A stretch of 52,448 nt of DNA. Source: JABSSA01 sp039975755. GTDB lineage: Bacteria; Pseudomonadota; Alphaproteobacteria; Rhodobacterales; Rhodobacteraceae. Shown here piece after piece: positions 8,797 through 16,243 of the stretch (positions within the stretch are counted from its first letter, which is position 1; every line of letters begins with the position of its first letter). Under the pieces are notes generated by a model, which saw only the letters and a program-made list of their open reading frames with translations, ran no database searches and was not told the origin of the DNA. The position numbers were made by a program, and so were the translations under genes. The DNA is taken from the NCBI GenBank assembly GCA_039975755.1, contig JBDWGM010000130.1, forward strand, positions 1 through 52,448, read 5' to 3'.

Positions 8797-9795
8797 CTAT
8801 CCTGCTGCATGGCGCCAATTGGCTGAATAGGCCCCAGTCAAATGGTGTTCCAACTGACGTTCGATATCTCCCAAAAGCGATGACGCCCCAAAGCGAAACA
8901 GGTCAGGGCGCAACCATCGATCGCCCAATTCCTCTTTCATCAATGCCAGATACATCAATGCATCCTTGGCCTTGGAAATGCCGCCAGCGGGTTTGTAACC
9001 GACCCGAAACCCTGTGTGTTCATAGTATTCGCGGATTGCGCGGATCATGACCAACGTGACTGGCAGCGTCGCATTCACGCTTTCTTTGCCCGTCGACGTC
9101 TTGATGAAATCGGCCCCTGCCATCATGCACACCAAGGACGCACGCGCCACATTGCGCAGGGTGCCCAATTCGCCGGTCGCAAGGATTGCTTTGACATGGG
9201 CCTCGCCACAGGCCTCGCGCATTTCTTTCATTTCGTCATAAAGGGCCTGCCAGTTGCCTTCCAGAACGTGCCGCCGCGAAATCACAATGTCGATTTCCGC
9301 AGCGCCCGCCGCAACACTTTCGCGAATTTCCTGAATACGCAGATGAAACGGTGAGAGGCCCGCGGGAAACCCCGTTGATACGGCCGCAACAGGAATGCCT
9401 GTGCCTTGCAATGCGCGCACAGCGGCTGGGATCATCTCGTGATAAACACACACAGCCCCGGTGGTCAGGCCATCCATATCCAACGCATCCAGCATATCCT
9501 GACGCATCGGTTGGCGGGCTTTTGCACAGAGACGCGCCACGCGTCGGTCCGTGTCGTCGCCAGACAACGTGGTCAGATCAATACAGCTTAGCGCGCGCAA
9601 CAGCCACGCCGCTTGATGATCTTTCTTGATCGAACGCCGCCCGGGCAGAGTCTTACATCGTCTTTCAATAGCCGACGTATTGGCTTGAACGCGACGCACC
9701 CATTCCAAATCAAGGTCCATGCCCGGATTGCGCGGTTCTGTGACCTGCGGCAACTGGGTCTTTGTTTTCAAAATGGATGTGGCCGGTTCTAGCAT
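8797..9795 (-). CDS. deoC: Deoxyribose-phosphate aldolase
   Basis: Class I aldolase splitting 2-deoxyribose 5-phosphate into glyceraldehyde 3-phosphate and acetaldehyde. The 332-residue protein resembles the longer DeoC subgroup. Visible motifs are the segment AVSTGFPAG, EIDIVISRR, VKAILATGELG with a probable catalytic Lys, and DFIKTSTGKE with the Schiff-base Lys, then GYKPAGGIS near the C-terminus. The start ATG is preceded, on the minus strand, by GGAGGTGAG. The ALDH16 gene lies downstream on the same strand, giving a logical deoxynucleoside salvage pair. No thymidine or purine-nucleoside phosphorylase is present in the window. Confidence 0.95.
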   Translation of the reverse strand: MLEPATSILKTKTQLPQVTEPRNPGMDLDLEWVRRVQANTSAIERRCKTLPGRRSIKKDHQAAWLLRALSCIDLTTLSGDDTDRRVARLCAKARQPMRQDMLDALDMDGLTTGAVCVYHEMIPAAVRALQGTGIPVAAVSTGFPAGLSPFHLRIQEIRESVAAGAAEIDIVISRRHVLEGNWQALYDEMKEMREACGEAHVKAILATGELGTLRNVARASLVCMMAGADFIKTSTGKESVNATLPVTLVMIRAIREYYEHTGFRVGYKPAGGISKAKDALMYLALMKEELGDRWLRPDLFRFGASSLLGDIERQLEHHLTGAYSANWRHAAG

Positions 9796-9840
9796 CTCTC
9801 ACCTCCGATAGGAGCACAGTTTGTGGTCGCACGCGCGGCA

Positions 9841-9866
9841 GCGCAAGGCAAGATATGCCTCTGCGC
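9841..9866. promoter_or_regulatory. Interrupted dyad in the deoC / DUF4173 divergent promoter region
   Basis: GCGCA at 9841 pairs with TGCGC at 9862, and GGCA at 9847 with TGCC at 9856, around the loop AGATA. The element sits between two divergently transcribed genes, 46 bases from the deoC start and 84 from the DUF4173 start, and could be an operator or a leader hairpin. No regulator is assigned. Confidence 0.35.
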
Positions 9867-9949
9867 AAATTCTGCACAAATCACCTGCGGCATCTGCACG
9901 CCAAAACGTCAGTTTGAGTTCAAAGAACAAAGACACAGGGACAGACAAA

Positions 9950-11437
9950 ATGAAAACTGCAGTGATCAGAGGCGTTCCATTGGCGATGCAACGCGACGGT
10001 TGGTGGATGGATGGGGTCAAACCGCGAACACGAAAACCCGTCAAATCAATGGATTCAGATATGGGCAAGTTGCTTGTCTTGCTTGCATTGATCGCTTTCG
10101 GCGACGCCATGATCTGGCATGTATGGCCCGGCTTGTCACTTGCCGTTTTTGCCTTGGCTGTCATCGGGGCCTGTCTTCTTTTTGCACCGAACCTAAGCCG
10201 CTCGCGTCTGCAAATCTGCCTGATTGGCGCAGCTCTAAGCGTTTTACCCGTGATCGAAGTCGTGCAACCGCTGTCGGTCTTCTTCCTGCTGGCAGGCGGT
10301 TTGGTTGTTTTGTGTGGAATTGCAGGCGTCAGTCATCAGTCGCTTTTGCGATCTTTCTTGCGTTATCCTTGGATCGCAATTGCGTTCAGCTTTCGCGACG
10401 GTTTGAACCTGACCAGTCAATTGCACATTCCAAACATGAATATTCGCGAACTGGTTATGGGCTGGGCGATTCCTTTGGGGTTGGGGCTGGTTTTCTTGCT
10501 GTTGTTTGGCACTGCGAACCCGTTGATTGCTGATTTTTTGGAGCAAATCTCTTTGACCCAGGTTCCAGAACCAAACATGATGCGATTGATCTTTTGGGGC
10601 GTGTTGGCCTTTGTCATCTGGGGCGCTTTGATTGCGCCGCGCTTGCGAAATGCGCTGACGGCACGAAAGCCGCAACGGCATATGGTTCATCGGCCTGGAT
10701 TGATCAACACACGGTCATTGGGTCGATCTATGGTGCTGTTTAACCTCATGTTTGCGGTTCAAACCTTTATGGATTTCGCCTTTTTGTACGGCGCGACTGA
10801 ATTGCCCGAGGGCGTGACCTATGCCACTTATGCACATCGTGGCGCGTATCCATTGTTGATAACGGCGCTATTGGCTGGGGCATTCGCCGTATTGGCCAGA
10901 CCATTGACTGACCAATCCAGCCTGTTGCGCAAGCTTCTTATCCTATGGCTTGTCCAAACCATCATGTTGGTCGGAGCATCCGTAACGCGGCTGGATCTTT
11001 ACATCGATGTATATGGGTTAACCCGGCTTCGCTTGGCGGCAGGTATTTGGATGGCCGTTGTCTTGCTTGGGCTTCTGCTGGTCTTGTGGCAGGTTTACAA
11101 AGGTCACAAGACAAGCTGGCTTTTGATGCGAAACGCATCCCTTGGATTGGGTACATTGTATGTCTGTTGTTTTATCAACTTAGATGGTGTCATCGCACAG
11201 CATAATTTCACAACCTTTGGAAAACAGGATTTAAATTACTTGTGTTCCTTAAGCGAAGGCGTGCTGCCAGAATTGGACCGACAAGGCATGAACGTTGAGT
11301 ACAGTTGCCCTGAGTGGAGACGCCCAGAAATGTCCCAGCCAAAGGATTGGCGCGAATGGGGCTTTCGCAACTGGCGTCTGCGCCGTAGCTTGGCGCAATC
11401 AGAGGTGAAGGATGTGTACCATGATCCTTATCATTGA
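9950..11437 (+). CDS. DUF4173 multi-pass membrane protein
   Basis: A 495-residue integral membrane protein with about 11-12 hydrophobic segments (from residue 42 onward), a short cytoplasmic N-terminus rich in basic residues, and a soluble C-terminal tail of about 90 residues. The segments YATYAHRGAYPLLITALL and DVYGLTRLRLAAGIWM match the pattern of DUF4173 (DUF4153-like) proteins of unknown function. The ATG at 9950 gives the family-like N-terminus; an upstream ATG at 9821 would add an implausible basic extension. The response-regulator gene starts inside its last 17 bases, so it is cotranscribed with a two-component system, suggesting a sensory or envelope role. Function is unknown. Confidence 0.82.
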   Translation: MKTAVIRGVPLAMQRDGWWMDGVKPRTRKPVKSMDSDMGKLLVLLALIAFGDAMIWHVWPGLSLAVFALAVIGACLLFAPNLSRSRLQICLIGAALSVLPVIEVVQPLSVFFLLAGGLVVLCGIAGVSHQSLLRSFLRYPWIAIAFSFRDGLNLTSQLHIPNMNIRELVMGWAIPLGLGLVFLLLFGTANPLIADFLEQISLTQVPEPNMMRLIFWGVLAFVIWGALIAPRLRNALTARKPQRHMVHRPGLINTRSLGRSMVLFNLMFAVQTFMDFAFLYGATELPEGVTYATYAHRGAYPLLITALLAGAFAVLARPLTDQSSLLRKLLILWLVQTIMLVGASVTRLDLYIDVYGLTRLRLAAGIWMAVVLLGLLLVLWQVYKGHKTSWLLMRNASLGLGTLYVCCFINLDGVIAQHNFTTFGKQDLNYLCSLSEGVLPELDRQGMNVEYSCPEWRRPEMSQPKDWREWGFRNWRLRRSLAQSEVKDVYHDPYH

Positions 11438-12107
11438 GGACGATCCAGACATTCGCCTGATGTTGCGCGTTGCGTTGGATCAGGCCGGGTATGAAACAGA
11501 AGAAGCTGGCGATGGTCCCGAAGGGCTGGCCAAAGCACAAACTGGGCGGTTCGCGATGATCTTGCTGGATATCGGCCTGCCAGGCTTTGACGGTCTCCAG
11601 CTGTGTCGTCGTCTGCGGGAAACACACGAAACACCCATTCTGTTTCTCAGTGCACGTGATGACGAAGTGGATCGCATTCTGGGCTTTGAATTTGGGGCAG
11701 ATGATTACGTCACCAAACCGTTTTCGCCACGTGAATTGATTGCAAGGATCAAAGCGATCCTCAAACGCACCCATCTCCCTGTGTCCGAAGGTTTGCACCG
11801 TGGGGTTTTGCAATTGGACAAAGACCGGCATGAATGTTCTGTCGCCGGACAGATCGTGACATTGACCGCGCGCGAGCTTGATCTTTTGGCCTTGCTGATG
11901 AAACGGCCGGATCGCGTCGTGCCCCGTCCGGATTTGACAGATCGGCTTTATGGTGTTGGCCAAGCCGTCAGTGATCGCACGTTAGACAGTCATCTGCGAA
12001 ACTTGCGGCAGAAATTGTCAAAAGCTGGCTGCCCGGACGCTGTCGAAACGGTACATGGCGTTGGTGTGCGGCTGGGGCCCTGCCTTGGCTTGGTGGCGAC
12101 TGAATGA
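11421..12107 (+). CDS. OmpR/PhoB-family response regulator
   Basis: A 228-residue two-domain regulator. The receiver domain (about 1-115) has the acidic pair IIEDDPD, the phospho-acceptor Asp in LLDIGLPGFDG near residue 51, Ser in LFLSARD and Lys in YVTKPFSP. The C-terminal winged-helix DNA-binding domain (about 130-225) ends with TLDSHLRNLRQKL and VHGVGVRLG, as in OmpR/PhoB proteins. GGTGAAGG at 11404-11411 best fits the ATG at 11421; an ATG at 11412 is too close. It overlaps the DUF4173 gene upstream and the kinase gene downstream (ATGA), so the three form one operon. Confidence 0.95.
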   Translation: MILIIEDDPDIRLMLRVALDQAGYETEEAGDGPEGLAKAQTGRFAMILLDIGLPGFDGLQLCRRLRETHETPILFLSARDDEVDRILGFEFGADDYVTKPFSPRELIARIKAILKRTHLPVSEGLHRGVLQLDKDRHECSVAGQIVTLTARELDLLALLMKRPDRVVPRPDLTDRLYGVGQAVSDRTLDSHLRNLRQKLSKAGCPDAVETVHGVGVRLGPCLGLVATE

Positions 12108-13033
12108 TGCAAAAGTGGCGTCCACCCCTGGCCCTTGTGATCGGGGGCACCTTGGCCGCAGTGCTCAGTTTGCCCTTGATCGGGATTGGGTATTTTCGTC
12201 TGGCAGGCAATATTCTGGGTTGGGGCGAAACCACATGGCTTCTTGGCTGGATTGTGTTTGGCGCGACGTCAGTTCTGGCATTCCTATTGTGGCGGCTTGT
12301 GTTGCGGCCAATCTGGAGCCTCACTCATTACGCGCGCGCGCGATTGCACGGCGAAGACGCGGTTCCGCCCGCACATTTTGGCACACCCGAACTGCACGCT
12401 TTGGGCACCGCAGTCACTGAAATGAGCGCAACGTTGCAGGCCCGTGCCAACAGTCTGCGCGCCTATGCAGATCACGTCACTCATGAATTGAAATCACCGC
12501 TCACGTCGTTGCGCGGGTCTGCCGAAATGTTGCAAACGGCGGATGATGCGGACACCCGCGCCGCATTGATCGATAACATTAACCGCGCGTCGCTGCGCAT
12601 GGAACAATTGTTGGAACATTTACAAGCCCACGCCAAAGCGTCTCAGTCTGCGGGGCAAGGCACCTGCCTATTGTCAGATGTTGCAAAGACCCTTACCAAC
12701 TGCAGTATCGAAACCGACGGCCAGATCCCGCTGGCGGAACAGGACATTTCAACCGTTCTGCACCATTTGCACCAAAATGCACTGGCACATGGTGCGACCA
12801 ACATTTCCTTGGCTGTGCAGCCGGGTGTTTTATTGGTCGCTGACAATGGCACAGGAATCGCGGCAGGAGATCGTGACAGAGTATTCGATCCATTCTTTAC
12901 AACGCGGCGGGATACAGGCGGCACAGGCATGGGGCTGAATATTGTTCAGACCTTGTTGCAGGCGCGCGGTGCGCGCATCGGGTTAAAAGACGTTCCAATC
13001 GGCACCTGTTTCCAGATCTCCTTTCCCGCCTAA
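12104..13033 (+). CDS. Sensor histidine kinase
   Basis: A 309-residue membrane kinase and cognate partner of the preceding regulator. Two hydrophobic segments (about 8-28 and 42-68) enclose only a short loop, so there is no sizeable periplasmic sensor domain; sensing may rely on the membrane or on the cotranscribed DUF4173 protein. A HAMP-like linker follows, then the H-box HVTHELKSPLTSL near residue 125. The ATPase domain has LHQNALAHG (N box), VADNGTGI (G1), FDPFFTTR and GGTGMGLNIVQ (G2). The start ATG overlaps the regulator stop (ATGA). It ends 11 bases before the convergent uraH gene. Confidence 0.95.
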   Translation: MMQKWRPPLALVIGGTLAAVLSLPLIGIGYFRLAGNILGWGETTWLLGWIVFGATSVLAFLLWRLVLRPIWSLTHYARARLHGEDAVPPAHFGTPELHALGTAVTEMSATLQARANSLRAYADHVTHELKSPLTSLRGSAEMLQTADDADTRAALIDNINRASLRMEQLLEHLQAHAKASQSAGQGTCLLSDVAKTLTNCSIETDGQIPLAEQDISTVLHHLHQNALAHGATNISLAVQPGVLLVADNGTGIAAGDRDRVFDPFFTTRRDTGGTGMGLNIVQTLLQARGARIGLKDVPIGTCFQISFPA

Positions 13034-13044
13034 GTCGGCCACGA

Positions 13045-13404
13045 TCAACTGCCCCGATATGTCGAATACCCAAAGGGCGACAGCAAAAGCGGCACGTGGT
13101 AATGCGACTCTGCTTCTGACATCCCAAAACGGATCGGGATCACATCCAGAAACCGTGGGGATTCGGGTGGCGTTCCACACGCGTCCAAATAGCTGCCCGC
13201 GTGAAATTCTAGTTCATATGTGCCCGTGACAAACACATCATCCGGCAGGATCGGCGCATTGGTGCGCCCGTCTTCGTTTGTGACCATTTCGGTCACTTTT
13301 GTCCGCGCCTCGCCATCCAGCTGCCACAGCACAATTTTCAAACCCTGCGCCGGACGGCCAAGCGCCGTGTCCAACACATGCGTCGTTAGATATCCACCTG
13401 CCAT
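13045..13404 (-). CDS. uraH: 5-hydroxyisourate hydrolase
   Basis: Transthyretin-related hydrolase converting 5-hydroxyisourate to OHCU, the second step after urate oxidation. The 119-residue protein has the N-terminal LTTHVLDTALGRPA with a catalytic His, Arg in the middle region, a central HYHVPLLLSP and the C-terminal YSTYRGS tetrapeptide region that marks the enzyme rather than vertebrate transthyretin. The ATG is preceded by GGGAGAGG. It is divergent from the puuE-uraD fusion gene, with 62 bases between starts, so both are probably controlled from one promoter region. The urate-oxidising enzyme itself is not in the window. Confidence 0.95.
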   Translation of the reverse strand: MAGGYLTTHVLDTALGRPAQGLKIVLWQLDGEARTKVTEMVTNEDGRTNAPILPDDVFVTGTYELEFHAGSYLDACGTPPESPRFLDVIPIRFGMSEAESHYHVPLLLSPFGYSTYRGS

Positions 13405-13466
13405 TGCATCCTCTCCCGGATCGCTTCATCGTGCGGCCACTTGAATGAAATAGATGGGTTTTGTCC

Positions 13467-14888
13467 ATGGCCGATGCACCTCCAAGATATCCAAGGAATT
13501 TTCTTGGCCATGGCCCAAGCGCGCCTAACGCGGCTTGGCCCAATAGCGCACGGATCGCGATTTCCTTTGTGTTGAACTACGAAGAAGGCGGCGAAAACTG
13601 TTTGCTGCACGGAGACGCCGCATCAGAAGCGTTCTTGTCCGAGATTGTTGGTGCCGCGCCTTGGCCGGGTCAACGGCATTGGAACATGGAATCGATCTAT
13701 GATTACGGCGCACGCGCTGGGTTTTGGCGTTTGCACCGATTGTTCACGCAAGCTGGCATTCCGCTGACGATCTACGGCGTGGCAACAGCATTGGCCCGGT
13801 CGCCCGAACAGGTCGACGCAATGAAAGCCGCAAATTGGGAAATCGCGAGCCATGGACTGAAGTGGATAGACTACAAAGATCACACCCCCGACGCAGAAGC
13901 CGCAGATATGGACGAGGCCATTCGGTTGCACACCGAAGTCACCGGTGCGCGGCCACGTGGCTGGTACACGGGTCGATGTTCCGTAAATACGGTTCGATTG
14001 GCAGCAGAGCGTGGGTTTGACTGGATCAGTGATACATATGATGACGATCTGCCATACTGGGCCCAGTTTGAAGGGCGCGATCAGTTGATTATCCCCTACA
14101 CCCTTGACTGCAACGACATGCGCTTTGCCACGCCGCAAGGGTTCAATTCGGGTGATCAGTTCTTTGCATACCTCAAGGACACCTTCGATTGCCTTTATGC
14201 GGAAGGCGCAGAAGGACAGGGTAAAATGATGTCGATTGGCTTGCATTGCCGATTGATTGGCCGCCCTGGCCGGGTTCAGGCGCTGCGTCGCTTCATTGAA
14301 TACGTTCAAGGGTTTGAAGGGGTGTGGTGCGCAAAACGCGAAGACATCGCCGCACATTGGGCCGCATCACATCCACCAACGGTTCAATTTCGCCCTCATC
14401 AAATGGATCATTCGGAATTCATGGAACGTTTTGGCGGAATTTTCGAACATTCGCCATGGGTTGCCGAAGGGGCATATGCGCTTGAATTGGGTGCTGCGCA
14501 CAACAGCGCCGCAGGATTGCACAACGCGATGTGCCGTGTGTTCCGAAGCGGATCCAAAGACGCCCGGTTGGGTGTGCTGACCGCGCATCCCGATCTTGCT
14601 GGCAAGCTGTCACAAGCCAAACGGCTGACTGACGACAGCACATCCGAACAAGCAAGCGCCGGGCTTGACGCTTTGACTGACGCAGAACGCGTGAAATTTG
14701 AAACCTTAAATGCGGGTTATGTCGAAAACCACGGATTTCCATTTATCATCGCGGTTCGCGATCACGACAAATCGGGTATCTTACGCGCCTTTGAACGGCG
14801 TATCGCACATGACACCCAGACAGAATTCCAAGAGGCGTGTAATCAAGTCGAACGCATCGCGCGCTTGCGATTGGAGGCCATCCTGTGA
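13467..14888 (+). CDS. puuE: Allantoinase PuuE fused to OHCU decarboxylase UraD
   Basis: A 473-residue fusion of two consecutive enzymes of ureide catabolism. Residues 1 to about 310 are a polysaccharide-deacetylase-fold allantoinase of the PuuE type (SFVLNYEEGGE near 33, NMESIYDYGAR near 74, EIASHGLKW near 128, YTGRCS near 168), which opens allantoin to allantoate. Residues from about 320 are a UraD domain (HPDLAG, then TSEQASAGL with the catalytic Glu, and HGFPFIIAV), which decarboxylates OHCU to S-allantoin. The UraD half thus acts before the PuuE half. The ATG at 13467 gives MADAPPRYPRNFLG; a TTG two codons upstream is possible. allE overlaps the 3' end (GTGA). Confidence 0.93.
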   Translation: MADAPPRYPRNFLGHGPSAPNAAWPNSARIAISFVLNYEEGGENCLLHGDAASEAFLSEIVGAAPWPGQRHWNMESIYDYGARAGFWRLHRLFTQAGIPLTIYGVATALARSPEQVDAMKAANWEIASHGLKWIDYKDHTPDAEAADMDEAIRLHTEVTGARPRGWYTGRCSVNTVRLAAERGFDWISDTYDDDLPYWAQFEGRDQLIIPYTLDCNDMRFATPQGFNSGDQFFAYLKDTFDCLYAEGAEGQGKMMSIGLHCRLIGRPGRVQALRRFIEYVQGFEGVWCAKREDIAAHWAASHPPTVQFRPHQMDHSEFMERFGGIFEHSPWVAEGAYALELGAAHNSAAGLHNAMCRVFRSGSKDARLGVLTAHPDLAGKLSQAKRLTDDSTSEQASAGLDALTDAERVKFETLNAGYVENHGFPFIIAVRDHDKSGILRAFERRIAHDTQTEFQEACNQVERIARLRLEAIL

Positions 14889-15706
14889 CCTATGCATTTC
14901 CACCCGGCGGTTTGCCCGGCCAATCCGAAAACCCCGAAGGCACGGCTGTGTTCACGGATGCTTACGCCGTGTTGCCCGCCAATACGCAGCGCGACATTGT
15001 AACGTCATTCTTGCCCGGCTGGGTCGGTACGCGGGCTTGGATACTGGCCCGCCCCCTTTCTGGTTTTGCCGAAACATTTGCACAATATGCGTTGGACCTC
15101 GCACCGAAAGGGGGATCCGACGCGCCAGAACCAGACCCCACAGCGCAAGCGGTCTTATTTGTCGCCCACGGTTCTGCACGTCTGCGCCTAGGCAAAGATA
15201 CCCACGATCTGCGCGCAGGGTCTTTTGCGTTTATTCCGGCGGGTACTGTCTGGACGCTTTGGAATGAAAGCGACGCCCCTTGTGGCATTCATTGGATCCG
15301 CAAACGTTTTGTTCCGGTTGATGGCCTGGCAGCGCCCGATGCAATCATAACCCATGATGATGACGTGCCAGCCCATGAAATGCCCGATTGCGATGGCGTT
15401 TGGGCCACGCAACGTTTCATTGATCCTTCGGATCTCAGGTATGATTTCCACGTGAATATCGTCAATTTTAGGCCCGGTGGGGGCATTCCCTTTGCAGAAA
15501 CCCATGTCATGGAACATGGGCTTTATGTCCTTCAGGGCACCGCTGATTATTTATTGAACAAAGATTGGGTCAGCGTTGAACCAGGTGATTTCATGTGGCT
15601 GCGCGCGTTTTGCCCGCAAGCCTGCATCGCGACCGGAGACGAGCCATTCCGGTACTTGCTGTACAAGGATGTCAATCGGCACGTTCCGTTGGCACCTTTC
15701 CAATGA
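14885..15706 (+). CDS. allE: (S)-ureidoglycine aminohydrolase (cupin)
   Basis: A bicupin of 273 residues that hydrolyses (S)-ureidoglycine to (S)-ureidoglycolate and ammonia. It shows the family N-terminus (FPPGGLPGQ), cupin 1 with FVAHGSARLRLG and GSFAFIPAGTVW, and cupin 2 with the Mn-binding set EVETHVMEHG-like residues in FAETHVMEHGLYVLQG, followed by PGDFMWLRAFCPQ near the C-terminus. It starts at a GTG that overlaps the preceding stop. Databases sometimes call this family bifunctional allantoicase, but no allantoicase domain is visible. The step from allantoate to ureidoglycine must therefore be encoded elsewhere. Confidence 0.93.
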   Translation: MTYAFPPGGLPGQSENPEGTAVFTDAYAVLPANTQRDIVTSFLPGWVGTRAWILARPLSGFAETFAQYALDLAPKGGSDAPEPDPTAQAVLFVAHGSARLRLGKDTHDLRAGSFAFIPAGTVWTLWNESDAPCGIHWIRKRFVPVDGLAAPDAIITHDDDVPAHEMPDCDGVWATQRFIDPSDLRYDFHVNIVNFRPGGGIPFAETHVMEHGLYVLQGTADYLLNKDWVSVEPGDFMWLRAFCPQACIATGDEPFRYLLYKDVNRHVPLAPFQ

Positions 15707-16188
15707 TCGAAATTCAATGTCAGCCCCTGACCGCTAAAGCGTTTGCGCCTTTCGGTGACGTGCTAGAAGCAACAGGTCTGCCAGACAAAATAATCAACGC
15801 CGGTAAATGTGGCCGGTATAATGATCGGGCGGTTCTGGACTTTGGCACCCAAGGGCGCGCCGGTATTTCGATCTTCAAAGCAGAAGCCCGCGCATTGCCG
15901 TACACCCTGGATTTACTCGAACGCCACCCAGAAGGGTCCCAAGCCTTTGTGCCCATGTCTGCCGATCCATTTCTGGTGACCGTCGCACCAGATGAAAACG
16001 GACGCCCCGGTGCCCCGCTTGCCTTTCTGACAGCCCCAGGGCAGGGGATCAATTTTCACTGCGGCACTTGGCATGGCGTCCTAACACCGCTCAAAGCGCC
16101 CGGTTTATTTGCAGTTGTTGATCGCATTGGGAAAACACCAAATCTAGAAGAGTTTTTTCTTGATCCTCCGTATGTAGTCGTCTCTTAG
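15703..16188 (+). CDS. allA: Ureidoglycolate lyase
   Basis: Releases urea from (S)-ureidoglycolate to give glyoxylate, the last step of this ureide branch. The 161-residue protein has the usual length. Family features are PLTAKAFAPFGDVLE near the N-terminus, ERHPEGSQAFVPM in the middle (a conserved His and the segment before the sheet), and GTWHGVLTPL near residue 119. The start ATG overlaps the allE stop (ATGA). An earlier in-frame ATG lies inside allE and is not supported by the family alignment. A small hairpin follows before the permease gene. Confidence 0.95.
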   Translation: MIEIQCQPLTAKAFAPFGDVLEATGLPDKIINAGKCGRYNDRAVLDFGTQGRAGISIFKAEARALPYTLDLLERHPEGSQAFVPMSADPFLVTVAPDENGRPGAPLAFLTAPGQGINFHCGTWHGVLTPLKAPGLFAVVDRIGKTPNLEEFFLDPPYVVVS

Positions 16189-16196
16189 TAGCCTGC

Positions 16197-16217
16197 AGTG
16201 CCCAAAAAAGAGGCACT
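16197..16217 (+). promoter_or_regulatory. Hairpin between allA and the NCS2 permease gene
   Basis: AGTGCC (16197-16202) and GGCACT (16212-16217) are perfectly complementary around a 9-base A-rich loop. No U tract follows, so it is not a typical terminator. It could modulate or process the message between the catabolic genes and the transporter gene that starts 26 bases later. Confidence 0.4.
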
Positions 16218-16243
16218 ACGTTCAACGGGACGAGGGATACGAT

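Noticed and set aside
11208..11963. Minus-strand open frame of 251 codons across the DUF4173 and response-regulator genes
   Set aside because: Overlaps two well-supported plus-strand genes and shows no family features.
13623..14357. Minus-strand open frame of 244 codons inside puuE-uraD
   Set aside because: Antisense of conserved allantoinase motifs, without its own signals.
14885..15706. Bifunctional allantoicase / ureidoglycine aminohydrolase
   Set aside because: Only a bicupin is seen; no allantoicase domain. The label is a common database name, not supported by sequence.
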